From: Apostichopus parvimensis
Lineage: Eukaryota > Echinodermata > Holothuroidea > Aspidochirotida > Stichopodidae
Direction: 5' to 3'
Assembly (NCBI GenBank): GCA_000934455.1
Contig: KN887208.1
Location: 12,643-33,212 of the forward strand
Length of the DNA stretch: 20,570 bases
Below, piece after piece: positions 12,598 through 20,570 of the stretch (its first letter is position 1; each line of letters starts with the position of its first letter). The notes beneath the pieces are model-generated. The model was not told the origin of the DNA, did not search any database, and saw only the letters and a program-made list of their open reading frames with translations. The position numbers and the translations under genes were made by a program.

Positions 12598-12945
12598 TTG
12601 AAACTCTAGAACACCCAAACCTAGAACACCTAATACAGACCGCACATACTAGAATGTCTCAACTAGTCTAATAGAGACCAGCCAGACTCTAAAACACCCA
12701 CACCAGTCTAATGCAGACCATTTAGCCTCTAAAACACCCACAACTGTCTAATGCAGACCACATACTGTAGAATGCCTCAACTAGTCAAAATGCAGACCAG
12801 CCAGACTTTAAAACACCCATACCAGACTAATGCAAACCAGCCAGACTCTAAAACAGTCAGCCTCTAAAGCACCCACACCAGTCCAGTGCAGACCATTCAG
12901 ACACTAAATCACCCAAAGCAGTCAAATGTAGACTGCACACTCTAT
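12598..12945. repeat. About 40-bp minisatellite with 118-bp higher-order unit
   Basis: Eight to nine imperfect copies are present of a unit with core CTCTAAAACACCCACACCAG followed by TCTAATGCAGACCAGCCAGA. A variant copy with AGAATGYCTCAACTAGTC occurs at 12651 and again at 12769, 118 bp apart, so blocks of three units were copied together. One copy near 12843-12856 is truncated (CTCTAAAACAGTC). Confidence 0.88.
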
Positions 12946-13570
12946 CTAGGAGGGAGGTTATAAGCTGTCTGCGGGTGTGGGTGTATGAATGGGACGTCAC
13001 TGTTTGTTTGTCAAGGAGGGTAATTCAAAACGTTCATGTTAGTTTAACTTCATACTGATTATATTATGTGGACCCCCCTTTGCTTGCAAATTTGGATATT
13101 ATATTGTCTCGGATTGTAGAAAGTATGAAAGTTAAACCGACTTTGTTGTAGATATTGCCTACATTCAATTATAATGTATTCCTTTTTCAAGGTCTACATT
13201 TGACTTCACAAGTAGCAGACAATTGTGTTTACCTGAATTATACCAGTCATGTCAGTTCTCTGAATGAACGTTTCTCGGGATATATTTTTCTCGTTAACAT
13301 AATTATTGGTTTAAAAACGTGACAAAAGTCACATTCACATCATGTAAATAAGTCGATAGCTGCTTAGCTCAATCACAGAAACACAAATGAAGGCCCAAAG
13401 CTATTTAAACTGGTTGATATCTGACACCTCGTCATGAAACATTGTTCACAGGCTTTTCATGAATGTCACAATTGATTTTTAAGAAATTGTCTGTTTATTA
13501 CTGAAACCCGTCGTTACCAGATTCACAGCTGATATGCCAAGGTCGTAGCCTCATTTGCCTATAATACCCA

Positions 13571-13606
13571 GATGCAGGAACCCTGATGCAGGAACCCTGA
13601 TGCAAG
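13571..13606. repeat. 14-bp tandem repeat, 2.5 copies
   Basis: GATGCAGGAACCCT is repeated exactly at 13571-13584 and 13585-13598 and is followed by GATGCAAG. Confidence 0.9.
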
Positions 13607-14292
13607 ATTGAGATAGGGAGAAGAAAGGGGGTGTGGAATCCTGACTAGGTCAATGATCACATGAGAATGAGAGGTCAGGGGTCAAATTGAAAGAGTATGG
13701 AGTTGTATCATTTATCTCAGCAGAATATGAAACCATTGGTTTTGACATTGTGTTTTCCTATTCAACAACTAATTAGCTATAGCACCAGTCATGGTATGAT
13801 CATTTTGGAAGCTTTAGATGATAGAATACCACCATCTCCTCTTCTCTCAAAGTTTGAAGTTCTTACATATAAACAAACCCTACAAGATATTGAATCAAGG
13901 CTTCAAACGTAAAACTTGTTAGATTTTCTGTTTTCTCTACAACAAGCCAAGTTTAAGAGATGGCACTTCTAGTGGCTTTAAGTTAGATGTTCTATTAAGA
14001 AATCTTAAAGGTCAGTTTGTTTTAATTATTGTCAGAAATCTTGTCTCCGTTTCTTATTTTCGGCAGGTGACAACTCAAACCTAGAGTCGTTATACATTTG
14101 AGCCGAGACCCTGGTGTTCGAATGTGTGTTAAATATGTTATATACAGGGGATTCTTTGGGCTGTTTCTTCAAATGATCAGTTACGTCCGAAACTAAAACC
14201 TGACGCCTCGACGAAGACTGCACGATCGAAAGAAAGGTATGAAACTAAAATAAATGAGGAATTGCGAGCGACTTGAAAGTTTCTGGTGGGAA

Positions 14293-14298
14293 GTTTAT
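14293..14298 (-). promoter_or_regulatory. Nearest canonical AATAAA downstream of the CCDC39 stop
   Basis: The minus strand reads AATAAA here, about 820 nt after the stop. I found no AATAAA or ATTAAA on the minus strand between this site and the stop; only weaker variants such as TATAAA (about 14697-14702) and TACAAA (about 14771) occur. Whether this or a variant hexamer ends the transcript cannot be told from the sequence. Confidence 0.2.
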
Positions 14299-14801
14299 TA
14301 CCCAAAAAGGAGAAGTTATGAACAAACATTTATAAGTAGATTGATTTATAAATACCGACAAAACTATGTATCAATTGTAGACTTTGTTTCAAACACTATT
14401 CTGAGCTAAAATCAAAACTCGGAACCAGCGTCCTGAAACCAAAACATGGACGTAAACATATCAAGGTGATGTATAGTATTAAGGCAACCGAAACTCATCG
14501 GCAAAAAAAACAAAATCTCATTATGAGAAAAAAAAAAGGGTACATAGAATCTTTAAACTTCATGTGTCACAGCAAGTTTGGACATATGTTCAAATTTGTG
14601 GCAGGAGAAAGCCGTGACATGCTATTGACAGATAGAAAGTTCCATTAAGTCTTAAACTAGCCATAATGAGATATTTATCATTATAAATTTCAATTTTTTA
14701 TAAGTCACAGGTTCTGAAAGAGCTTCAATTACTCTTTCTTTTTTTTATCTTTTCTTGACCTAAAATCATTTTGTATTTTGTTTTCCAAACCAGTGCTGTT
14801 A

Positions 14802-14825
14802 AATATATATATATATAAATATATA
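14802..14825. repeat. (AT)n microsatellite
   Basis: The run ATATATATATAT is followed by AAATATATAC. It lies downstream of the CCDC39 stop, possibly in its 3' UTR. Confidence 0.9.
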
Positions 14826-15117
14826 CAAAGGAAATGAATCGCTTAGAATTGAAAGGTTTCATTCATCAAACTCCTTTCCTTGGATGGACAACGAGGAAAT
14901 AAAACGACAGAATTATGTACTACAAAATAACGTGGAATGTTTTCTATCTTTTTCAGAAGTCTGGAATTCACAGTCATGAAATAATGTCAGTACTAATGAA
15001 ATCAAGGTTTGGAGAAGGGAGGCTGTCTTGCAAATAAAAGCCATCGTGGAATGCCAATATGAGAGATAGATGGTGGTCATCACATGTGTATCAGCAATGT
15101 GTGAAGTGACTAAAGGC

Positions 15118-15340
15118 TCAGTACTTCATACTTCGCGCACTGCTCTTGCTACTGGCCGCACTGGCAGGTCGGGAATCTCTTCTACCAGTGGACATTCTCG
15201 AGGCCGATCCCGTGGGGGATCTAACTTCTTTAGGCGATCCAGATCTGCTTCCAGACAGCCCAGAAAGATCCACCGTCTTGATCGCCGCAGTTGTGCTTCC
15301 CGCTCGGCTGGAAGCTGCGCTTCGACCAGATGAAGGCGTC
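15118..15340 (-). CDS. CCDC39: CCDC39 terminal coding exon H with stop codon
   Basis: This exon has 223 nt: it completes the split Lys, then 73 codons and TGA at 15120-15118. The acceptor is GATTAACAG at 15341. The product runs from [20 protein letters not shown] through [18 protein letters not shown] to SSARSMKY. It is rich in Ser, Arg, Ala and Gly and is likely disordered. IKTVDL resembles the IKVLEL in the human CCDC39 tail as I recall it, which supports this as the true C-terminus. The exon is far more GC-rich than its surroundings. The 3' UTR must extend to lower coordinates; its end is not clear. Confidence 0.9.
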
Positions 15341-18300
15341 CTGTTAATCGATCGACAGCAAAGAAAAAAGTTTAACGTTTCTCATCTTCTGACCAAGGTT
15401 ACACTCCTTTTTTCCAAAAAATGGTTTGACTATGAATTGAAATTTGATATGCGGCGGGAGGTCTTACTAGATAAAATCACTTTATTTCCCCCAAGATTAT
15501 AAAATCGATCGAGCTGGGGGGAACCTATAGGCATTGATGAGAAATGTTTGTTGATTAAGAAAGATATATATATGTAGCTCCTTCAATCATCTACAGTTCC
15601 ATTTAGACCGTAAAATTCATTTCATACTTGTTATTGTTATACAGTTTTTTGTATAGTTAACTAACAGATAAATTAAGTTTATAAGTCATCTTGTCTAGCT
15701 GATCCAAAATGCTTCACAGGCTTTATCAAAACAAGACACTAGTTTGCTTTTGCTAGAGTGCTTTTGTTTTGGGGGGAGGGGAGGGATTTGGGAAAAGGTT
15801 TTGTTATTCAGGGAATTGGGATTGAAATCAGCTGCTGTAGTATTGATATGAATTTGAAGTTCATGTCTGGAAGGGAAACTTGTTTTTTGGAAGGGGAGGG
15901 GGAAGGGGGTGGTAGGTGATTTCCACTGGGAAGAGATTGTCATAATCACTTGCATAGACACCATTCTTTTGGCTTGTAAACTGTAACTTTAGTGATAGGA
16001 TACTCCTTGCACTGATTATGTGGGGGGAGGGGGAGGGGATTTGTTTGTGCAAGTGCTTTCCGCTGAAAGGGTTGTGTCATGACCTTTAAAGAAACCAATC
16101 TCTTGGTTTGTGCAACCAAGACTCACTTTGGTGACAGGATACTCCTTGCACTGATGGAGGATCCCGACCGAGATGTACGCATCCCAGTTGCACTTGGAGG
16201 AGGTGGAACAGGAAGGCTTGCCTAGAGGAAAGGAATATTTATTATCGTGTCAGAAGAGAACTTCAAAGGGGTTAGTTAATGCAGGATTATAACTTGAATG
16301 TATCATAAACGATTAAATGTGGAAACACCTCTCTGACAATATAACTACGATTAACAACAACACTGCATTCAGGTTTCTGTAATCCATCATTTTGTTTATG
16401 TATGTAACTTAAAACACTTCTGTAGCTTACACAGGAATTTGGCAGTTTTCGACAAATATTGTATTTTTTTGTCGTGTTATACTCTCTGAAAGTTTTACAG
16501 TTGTGATGACCAAATCTGCTTATTATAATATTCCTGAAAAAGTTGTTACCCTTACAGACCCTAAAAAATATTAAAATATATTAACAATATATACCTTAAG
16601 AATATATTCTTACAGTATGCCAACATATACCTGCAATATACACCTTGAGACGAAAAAACAAACTTCTTTTACAATTCACCAGACTCCTTTTGCCTGTGAC
16701 CTCTAGGTCACAAGACATTTTGTTATGAATAATATTCATATCTACCTGTGAGAAGAGCATGTGAGCTGTCGGTGCTAGGTCTGCGTTCTCGTGAATAACA
16801 CCACCGACTTGCTTCATCACCTGTTTGTTGAAATCTCGCATCTCGCGCAAATCGAAGTCTTTCTGCGAATTGGATGAAGGAAAGGGGCATTCACAAGGTC
16901 AATACATAATACAACGGAAGTGTTACCTTCAGAAGAGCGATGGTGGTGGCACACAATCATTATCGATTGACATTGTGTTAGTGTTAAAGTTTTGCTAATT
17001 CAATAATTTGTAGCTTCCTTAAGTACCCAGTGAAATATTACAGACAAACAATTAATCTTTAAAAGCTGACCCACCTCTTCATGAGTTTCTCCTTTACTCT
17101 TCTTTGCACTCCTGACATCTCGGGCGTATTTAACGACTAACTTAGAGGCTCTCTCTACCTTGGCTTTCTGTTCGTCAAGCTCTTTTGAAAGCTGTTTGGT
17201 TTTATTCTGTTAGTAAAAGAGACCACAAAAAATTTCATTATTTGAACCAAGTTTCATCCACAATGTGATTGATTGTAATTGATCTTTAAAGAAAAAGGCA
17301 ATTCAAGGAGATTCAAAGTAGTTTTTTGCACCCAATAAACATAGGCTTGAACTCATCAAAATATATTACTGAAAGAATCATTAATCAATTGTTGTACAAT
17401 GGTTGGGGGGAGGGTGGGGTTGGTTTCAACAGTTCTTTTTACTCCAGATCCATCAAAGAAATTTTCAATTTGATTTCCTTTCCACGAGAGATGGGACGAA
17501 GATGGACTTGGACGTTGGGGGGGGGGGGGTACACTGAAGGCTTACACCAAACAACTTTACTTTGCTTCCAATAAATTGTAATCTACAGATCATCAACATA
17601 AATTTCTAGAATGCTTTTCTACTGATGGGTGAGAGGGAGGGAAGGGAAGGGGAGGATTCAGGATATTGGTGGACATGGTATGGGGGTGTGGGAAACGAAC
17701 CTGTTTTTCCTCCACCATTTCTTCGTATGCTCTCTCATCTCTGGTTAAGTTCTCCATTGTATTTGACATGGTCTGTAGGTCGTCCTGTAGCTCCCTTATC
17801 TGCCGTCTCTTGTACTTGTATTTGTCCATCGCAGCGCGGAGCTGCTCGTCCAATCGCTGTTTCTCCTCGTACTCCTCGCCTGAAAAGATGATCAAATGTT
17901 ACTGATAGAAAATTCAAAACATCCTAAGAAATTTCTGAAAGAACTGTTCAAAACCAAACTTTAATCTTAAACTGTTTTATATACCGTGAGATGGGGATGT
18001 GCACTGGGCAAGGTGTAACATAAATAATGGTCCATACCAGTATTAAAAATCTGAGGGGCCACATTGGAGAGGTGGAGGTGCAGTTTCACAGAGTGAAACC
18101 AAGCAAACCAAGGGGGAGGGGATCTATAAAAGTTGAACAGCTTGTTATTTAGATTTCACTCTTCAAAAGCTGTCTTAAAGGAGATATGAACATATCAGCA
18201 ATTGAACAATGGGAAAGTATAAAACAATGGGAAAAAACAAAAGATTTTTTTTTTATAGCTAGAACAGAAGTGACTGCACGTCTTGAAAGCCTTTGGTAAT

Positions 18301-20006
18301 TGGTTTGAATCCTGTTCCAGCAATAACAAATTTAACATAGAAAATACAAGATTATCAATAATATATCAATGACTCTGAAGTAATTAGGTACTATCTATCT
18401 GCATTTAATACTCACTAGTTTCTGTGACCCTGTTAAAACTTTTCCGATACTGTTCGTTTCTTCCATTCATCAGACGGAGGGTGTTTTCCAGGGCCTTGAT
18501 CTCCTTCTCGGCTTTGCGTATTCTTGCATCCAATTCATCTCCCTTCCGCTGGAGCTGTTCTTTCTCTTGAGCAGCCTGCAAAAAATTAGAAAATTGGAGC
18601 TTGTTTAATGAGAATGACCGGAAAGTTATTTACTTTTGTCCCTAAATTCTTAGTCTCTAAACTGAAGTTTGTACATTGTTTGCCAATATTTAACACTTTC
18701 AGATTAACTTACCAGCTGTGCTGATGATCTACATATTTTTACATTTTGTAAATTCTAAATCCCAAAAAAAGGAGAATTATGGTATAGGTTACAAAAAGGC
18801 AGAGTTAATGTAAACTTTTTTTTGATAAACACTTTAGCTCAGCGTGTATGAACAACTACAGACTTCACTGTCAATGTCCACACCACCCTTCAGATGTTAT
18901 AATTCGACATTGCCTTTTGGAAAACTACGAATCACAAATTTTAATGTCGAAGAGTACAACCTTTGTACCAGCACCATAGGTAAAGTGACCACACTTGAAC
19001 TGGGACTTACTCCCTGCCTGCATCTGTCCTATTCTGGACATTTGTAACTTGTTCGTTTTAGCTTCAATACCCTGGACTCCCGGTCTGCACCCTGGATTAC
19101 AGTCACTCACTTGAGATCACCAATATGTCAGCCCCCCCTTACCCTCCCCTTACCCTCCCCTTCCCCACCCCTTACCTTGATGACATAATAGGCCTGGGAC
19201 ACTTCCTCGTCTGCCTCTCCCTCTGGTGGTGCCATTGACACCATCAAGATTTCATACCTAGTATCAGAAAGGAGAGCAGTGTGTGAATTTTATACTCTGT
19301 GAAAGCTGCTTAGAAAAGAATGACTAACAAAAGGCCTTTAAATTAAAAGCAAAAGAGGTTTGATTCACTCATGGAGGTCCAAAGAGGTTTCAGTTACATA
19401 AAGCAGAGTATTATTTATAAACCACTCTCAATGTGCTGGGCTTTGAGGCAGTTGGTTGGTTTCTAAATCATTGCAATTTTTCCAAACCTACTAAAATATT
19501 ATTCAATATATGACTGGTCACACTTAAACACCCTCCAACACAACTGGACACTTTGTTACAGTAACATTTAACACATCTAAGAGCGAAATTGCAAACTTAA
19601 AAAAAAAATCCAATTTTGACTCACTTTTAAAATGAAACCTAACTAATCCAGCTAAGATTTTGGAAAGTACCAAAGAGATTTATCAACCTTGATGCAAAAC
19701 GCTGTTTCCATAGTTACGCTAGCCTACCTTATGCTCTCTGTAGTAGATTAGCAATACTTTAGCATATTTGTTTCAATGCCAAGTCTAGTCTCTATTGAAA
19801 TAAAAATGTGAAAACAATCCCAACTTGATATTTCTTTCTTCAAGAGTAAAGCAGGTCTCTCGTTACCTTTTCCTCAACTTGTCAATTTTGCTGATCCTTT
19901 CGTGGAGTTCTGTGCTGACTGTCGACCTCTCTTCCTCCGCCGTCTTCAGCTGCGCTTTCAACATATCTTTGTGAATACCAATCTCATGATGACGTTCCTT
20001 CATTGC
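15118..20006 (-). CDS. CCDC39: CCDC39 (coiled-coil domain-containing 39), 3' portion, eight exons
   Basis: Joined coding segments on the minus strand are 20006-19867, 19257-19176, 18575-18416, 17879-17701, 17206-17075, 16862-16746, 16221-16127 and 15340-15118. Every junction has GT/AG borders and matching phase. The 1128 nt encode 375 residues and a TGA stop. I recognise CCDC39 from blocks shared with the human protein as I recall it: [29 protein letters not shown]...[44 protein letters not shown], and a Ser-rich tail containing IKTVDL. Residues 1 to about 270 of the fragment are highly charged heptad-like coiled coil; about 271-375 are Pro/Ser/Arg/Ala-rich and probably disordered. Known family role: with CCDC40 it forms the axonemal 96-nm ruler that positions inner dynein arms, radial spokes and the nexin-dynein regulatory complex in motile cilia. 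The N-terminal half and the promoter lie beyond the window's right edge. The fragment is intact. Confidence 0.96.
15916..16016 (-). repeat. Partial duplicate of exon G's 3' end and flanking intron
   Basis: This segment aligns with 16053-16155, starting at GTGATTTCCACTGGGAAG versus GTGCTTTCCGCTGAAAGG on the plus strand. It ends in a 31-bp block (15986-16016 versus 16125-16155) with 29 matches. The copy holds the last 24 nt or so of exon G (residues SARSILS) and the first part of the following intron. The donor has changed from GTGAGT to GTTACA. Confidence 0.8.
16127..16221 (-). CDS. CCDC39: CCDC39 exon G
   Basis: This exon has 95 nt: 31 codons plus 2 nt of a split Lys. The acceptor is TTTCCTCTAG at 16222 and the donor is CCAAA|GTGAGT at 16126. 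It encodes [20 protein letters not shown], then [11 protein letters not shown]. It opens the tail with a Pro run and then Ser/Arg-rich sequence, like the human LPTASTKGSRQSSRSPSHTS region as I recall it. The 3' end of the exon and its flanking intron are duplicated just downstream in transcription at 15916-16016. Confidence 0.9.
16746..16862 (-). CDS. CCDC39: CCDC39 exon F
   Basis: This exon has 117 nt: 39 codons, phase 0/0. The acceptor is ATTCGCAG at 16863 and the donor is TCACAG|GTAGAT at 16745. It encodes [20 protein letters not shown], then [19 protein letters not shown]. It aligns with human DIKLREMKQFHKVIDEMLVD...ENTEIRIILQTYFQQ as I recall it. This is the last helical segment before the disordered tail. 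It is separated from exon E by the shortest intron here, 212 nt (16863-17074). Confidence 0.94.
17075..17206 (-). CDS. CCDC39: CCDC39 exon E
   Basis: This exon has 132 nt: exactly 44 codons, phase 0 at both ends. The acceptor is TTTTACTAACAG at 17207, with a good branch-like TACTAAC overlapping it. The donor is GAAGAG|GTGGGT at 17074. It encodes [20 protein letters not shown], then [20 protein letters not shown] and HEE. It corresponds to human QLSKETEEQKPKLERVTKQ as I recall it. This is the Lys/Glu-rich end of the rod. A symmetric phase 0/0 exon could be skipped without a frameshift; I see no sign of that in the DNA. Confidence 0.93.
17701..17879 (-). CDS. CCDC39: CCDC39 exon D
   Basis: This exon has 179 nt: 2 nt completing the split Ser, then 59 codons, phase 0. 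The acceptor is TCTTTTCAG at 17880. The donor is CAG|GTTCGT at 17700, weaker than consensus because of T at +3. It encodes [37 protein letters not shown] and [14 protein letters not shown]. The basic [12 protein letters not shown] block matches human YRYKQRQIRELQ as I recall it. The rest is coiled coil with regular Leu/Met heptads. Open frames on the plus strand here are antisense shadows. Confidence 0.95.
18255..18330 (+). mobile_element. Degenerate tRNA-like SINE remnant in the CCDC39 intron C-D... upstream segment
   Basis: The sequence TTGGTTTGAATCCTG matches the B box at 10 of 11 positions (GGTTTGAATCC). A possible but weak A-box region, ATAGCTAGAACAGAAG, lies about 50 nt before it, and GAAAGCCTTTGG could be a variable arm. 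The copy sits in the 536-nt intron between exons C and D (17880-18415). It may instead be chance. Confidence 0.3.
18416..18575 (-). CDS. CCDC39: CCDC39 exon C
   Basis: This exon has 160 nt: 53 codons plus 1 nt. The acceptor is TTTTTTGCAG, ending at 18576, and the donor is ACTA|GTGAGT at 18415. It encodes [35 protein letters not shown] and [11 protein letters not shown], a nearly continuous charged coiled coil. The human counterpart, as I recall it, is AAQEKEELQREGDCLDAK...KAEKEIYALENTLQVLN...YKQSFKKV, with no gaps. The last nucleotide joins GC of exon D to give a Ser codon. Confidence 0.95.
19132..19175 (-). repeat. G-rich tandem tract at the start of the intron after exon B
   Basis: On the transcript strand the intron opens with GTAAGGGGTGGGGAAGGGGA and continues with two copies of GGGTAAGGGGA/G. 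It has six or more G3-7 runs in 44 nt, so quadruplex potential is high. G-runs near donors are known to act as splicing enhancers. The GTAAGG core occurs three times (GT at 19175, 19153 and 19142). Confidence 0.85.
19176..19257 (-). CDS. CCDC39: CCDC39 exon B
   Basis: This exon has 82 nt: it completes the split Arg and adds 27 codons, ending in phase 0. It encodes [18 protein letters not shown] followed by VSQAYYVIK. The block matches human [25 protein letters not shown] as I recall it and is the most diagnostic piece for identification. It interrupts the coiled coil with a short PPEG segment. The acceptor is TACTAG at 19258 and the donor is AAG|GTAAGG at 19175. The donor is followed by G-rich sequence containing two further GTAAGG-like sites, described in the findings. 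Confidence 0.96.
19867..20006 (-). CDS. CCDC39: CCDC39 exon A (first exon visible in the window)
   Basis: This exon has 140 nt: 46 codons plus 2 nt of a split Arg codon. The acceptor on the minus strand is a TTATTATTATTATCCACAG-type tract ending at 20007, and the donor is AAAAG|GTAACG at 19866. It encodes [19 protein letters not shown], continuing to [10 protein letters not shown]. This is a Glu/Lys-rich coiled coil that aligns without gaps to my recollection of the human segment AMEERTEEIKVHKTML...KIEKLKNR. The reading frame stays open upstream of the acceptor for several tens of codons (AT-rich, translating as Tyr/Ile/Met runs), but that is intron. Confidence 0.95.
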
Positions 20007-20402
20007 CTGTGGATAATAATAATAAAAAATATAAATAATCAAAGGAATCATATCAGATATAATAAATGGAATCATATCAGACATAATCAAAGTCTTTGAA
20101 TCAAAGTCATTCCAGCTGGTATGAAAACATTTTTCCAAGTCTGGACACCATTTCTTAATTGTTTGAATTTGACATAACGACAGGAATCATGAAAAGATGA
20201 CATTATAAATGAATTTTCAAAAACTAAAATTTTTACATACAACATTACTTGTCTTTAATGCAGTTAAAATAAGAGAAAAGATTTGAAGAGAAAGAATACA
20301 GATCTACAACTTAAACTTGCACAAAAACAAAAAAATTATAAATCTGGTTATAAAACACATGTCACAGAACTTGTGTCAAACTATTCATCGAATTGAAAGT
20401 AA

Positions 20403-20455
20403 CATCTGTAACAGAGAGTCAGCTCCATGTCTGTGGTTCAAATCCAACTACAGCC
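20403..20455 (+). mobile_element. Second SINE fragment: tRNA-like B-box half
   Basis: GTGGTTCAAATCCAACTAC carries a near-perfect pol III B box (GGTTCAAATCC). Just before it, AGAGAGTCAGC resembles the end of the anticodon arm in the copy at 20521. The A-box half is not recognisable. It is probably an older, 5'-degraded member of the same SINE family. Confidence 0.45.
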
Positions 20456-20520
20456 TTTTAATTTTTTGCTCTTTGCCTCCTTCCATTCTGAAGTTGAAAT
20501 ATTAGAAACAAGCATTATTT

Positions 20521-20570
20521 CTCAACAGTTCAAGTGGCGCAGTGGTTAGTGCTCTGGACTGGAGAGAGTC
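20521..20570 (+). mobile_element. tRNA(Ser)-like SINE head, cut by the window end
   Basis: AGTGGCGCAGTGGTTAGTG fits a pol III A box (TGGCNNAGTGG) and a tRNA D-arm. The following CTGGACTGGAGAGAGTC can form an anticodon arm with GGA in the loop, so the source may be tRNA-Ser. Five to six pairs are imperfect, as is usual in SINE heads. The B box would fall just past the end of the window. A real tRNA gene is possible but unlikely inside this intron, with a related fragment only about 100 bp away. Confidence 0.6.

Larger units (their letters stand above)
11351..15117. other. Non-coding stretch downstream of CCDC39, including its 3' UTR
   Basis: It contains the minisatellite at 12598-12945, the 14-bp repeat and the AT tract. 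T-runs lie at about 12005-12016 and 12087-12097. The right-hand part, next to 15118, must include the CCDC39 3' UTR. I see no coding exon. Confidence 0.5.
20007..20570 (-). other. CCDC39: CCDC39 intron, truncated by the window edge
   Basis: No coding segment was found here on the minus strand, and no block resembling the CCDC39 sequence that should precede exon A. The region is AT-rich. It has a short TAA/AAT run next to the exon A acceptor (20013-20036) and two tRNA-like SINE fragments toward the right end. The preceding exon must lie beyond 20570. Confidence 0.6.

Noticed and set aside
13697..13912. 71-codon plus-strand open frame MELYHLSQQN onward
   Set aside because: Length is within chance for AT-rich DNA. 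There is no family match and no splice context.
14032..14223. Minus-strand 63-codon open frame downstream of CCDC39
   Set aside because: It is charged and polar at its C-terminal end but has no splice signals on that strand, no family match, and it lies beyond the stop of CCDC39.
15070..15333. Plus-strand SR-rich open frame ([20 protein letters not shown]), which looks like an SR splicing protein
   Set aside because: It is the antisense of CCDC39 exon H. The minus strand has a proper acceptor, matching phase, a family-like tail and a stop, so the Arg/Ser pattern is a mirror of the Ser/Ala/Arg codons there.
15146..15502. 118-codon plus-strand open frame
   Set aside because: It is also antisense to exon H and runs on into intron sequence. 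There is no recognisable domain.
17625..17905. Two plus-strand open frames of 79 and 88 codons
   Set aside because: They lie antisense to exon D; the minus-strand reading is clear CCDC39 coiled coil.
19863..20138. Minus-strand 91-codon open frame taken as a whole gene
   Set aside because: Only 20006-19867 is exon. The part upstream of CACAG at 20007 is intron read through, and the apparent stop is the TAA inside the GTAACG donor.

Overview
This window is animal (metazoan) nuclear DNA: AT-rich, with short exons split by introns of about 0.2 to 0.8 kb with GT/AG borders, many homopolymer and G-rich tracts, microsatellites, minisatellites and tRNA-type SINE fragments. Nothing looks bacterial: there are no operons and no long ORFs. 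The one gene I recognise resembles vertebrate CCDC39, with clear differences at many positions. I infer an invertebrate, perhaps an echinoderm or other marine deuterostome. The sequence alone does not fix the phylum.

Right part, about 15.1-20.6 kb: the 3' portion of a minus-strand CCDC39 gene. Eight coding exons can be joined by eye with matching splice phases, from an internal exon starting at 20006 to a TGA stop at 15118-15120. Joined, they give 1128 nt, or 375 codons plus stop, without a frameshift or internal stop. This is roughly the C-terminal 40% of the protein, comparing with my recollection of about 940 residues in human. CCDC39 pairs with CCDC40 (FAP59/FAP172 in Chlamydomonas) to form the 96-nm molecular ruler of motile cilia. 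The exons encode the end of the coiled-coil rod and then a Ser/Arg/Ala-rich, probably disordered tail. The 5' exons and the promoter lie beyond 20570.

Left part, 1 to about 15.1 kb: no gene I can support. It holds a 26-bp minisatellite (868-1070), a roughly 40-bp minisatellite with 118-bp higher-order periodicity (12598-12945), several simple repeats, G- or C-runs with quadruplex potential, and one degenerate tRNA-like SINE. Several blocks of more balanced composition (about 1.75-2.2, 5.56-6.3, 9.85-10.5 and 10.7-11.35 kb) look like possible conserved non-coding elements. Two short exon-like segments on the plus strand (7471-7532 and 11053-11215) have splice signals but no recognised product.

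The most interesting points are in and around CCDC39. Three donor-like sites follow exon B, and one of the two extra sites would add 11 residues in frame. A local duplication copied the end of exon G into the next intron, leaving a possible in-frame 24-nt microexon. Two pieces of a serine-tRNA-like SINE lie in the intron at the right edge. I found no previously undescribed biological system.
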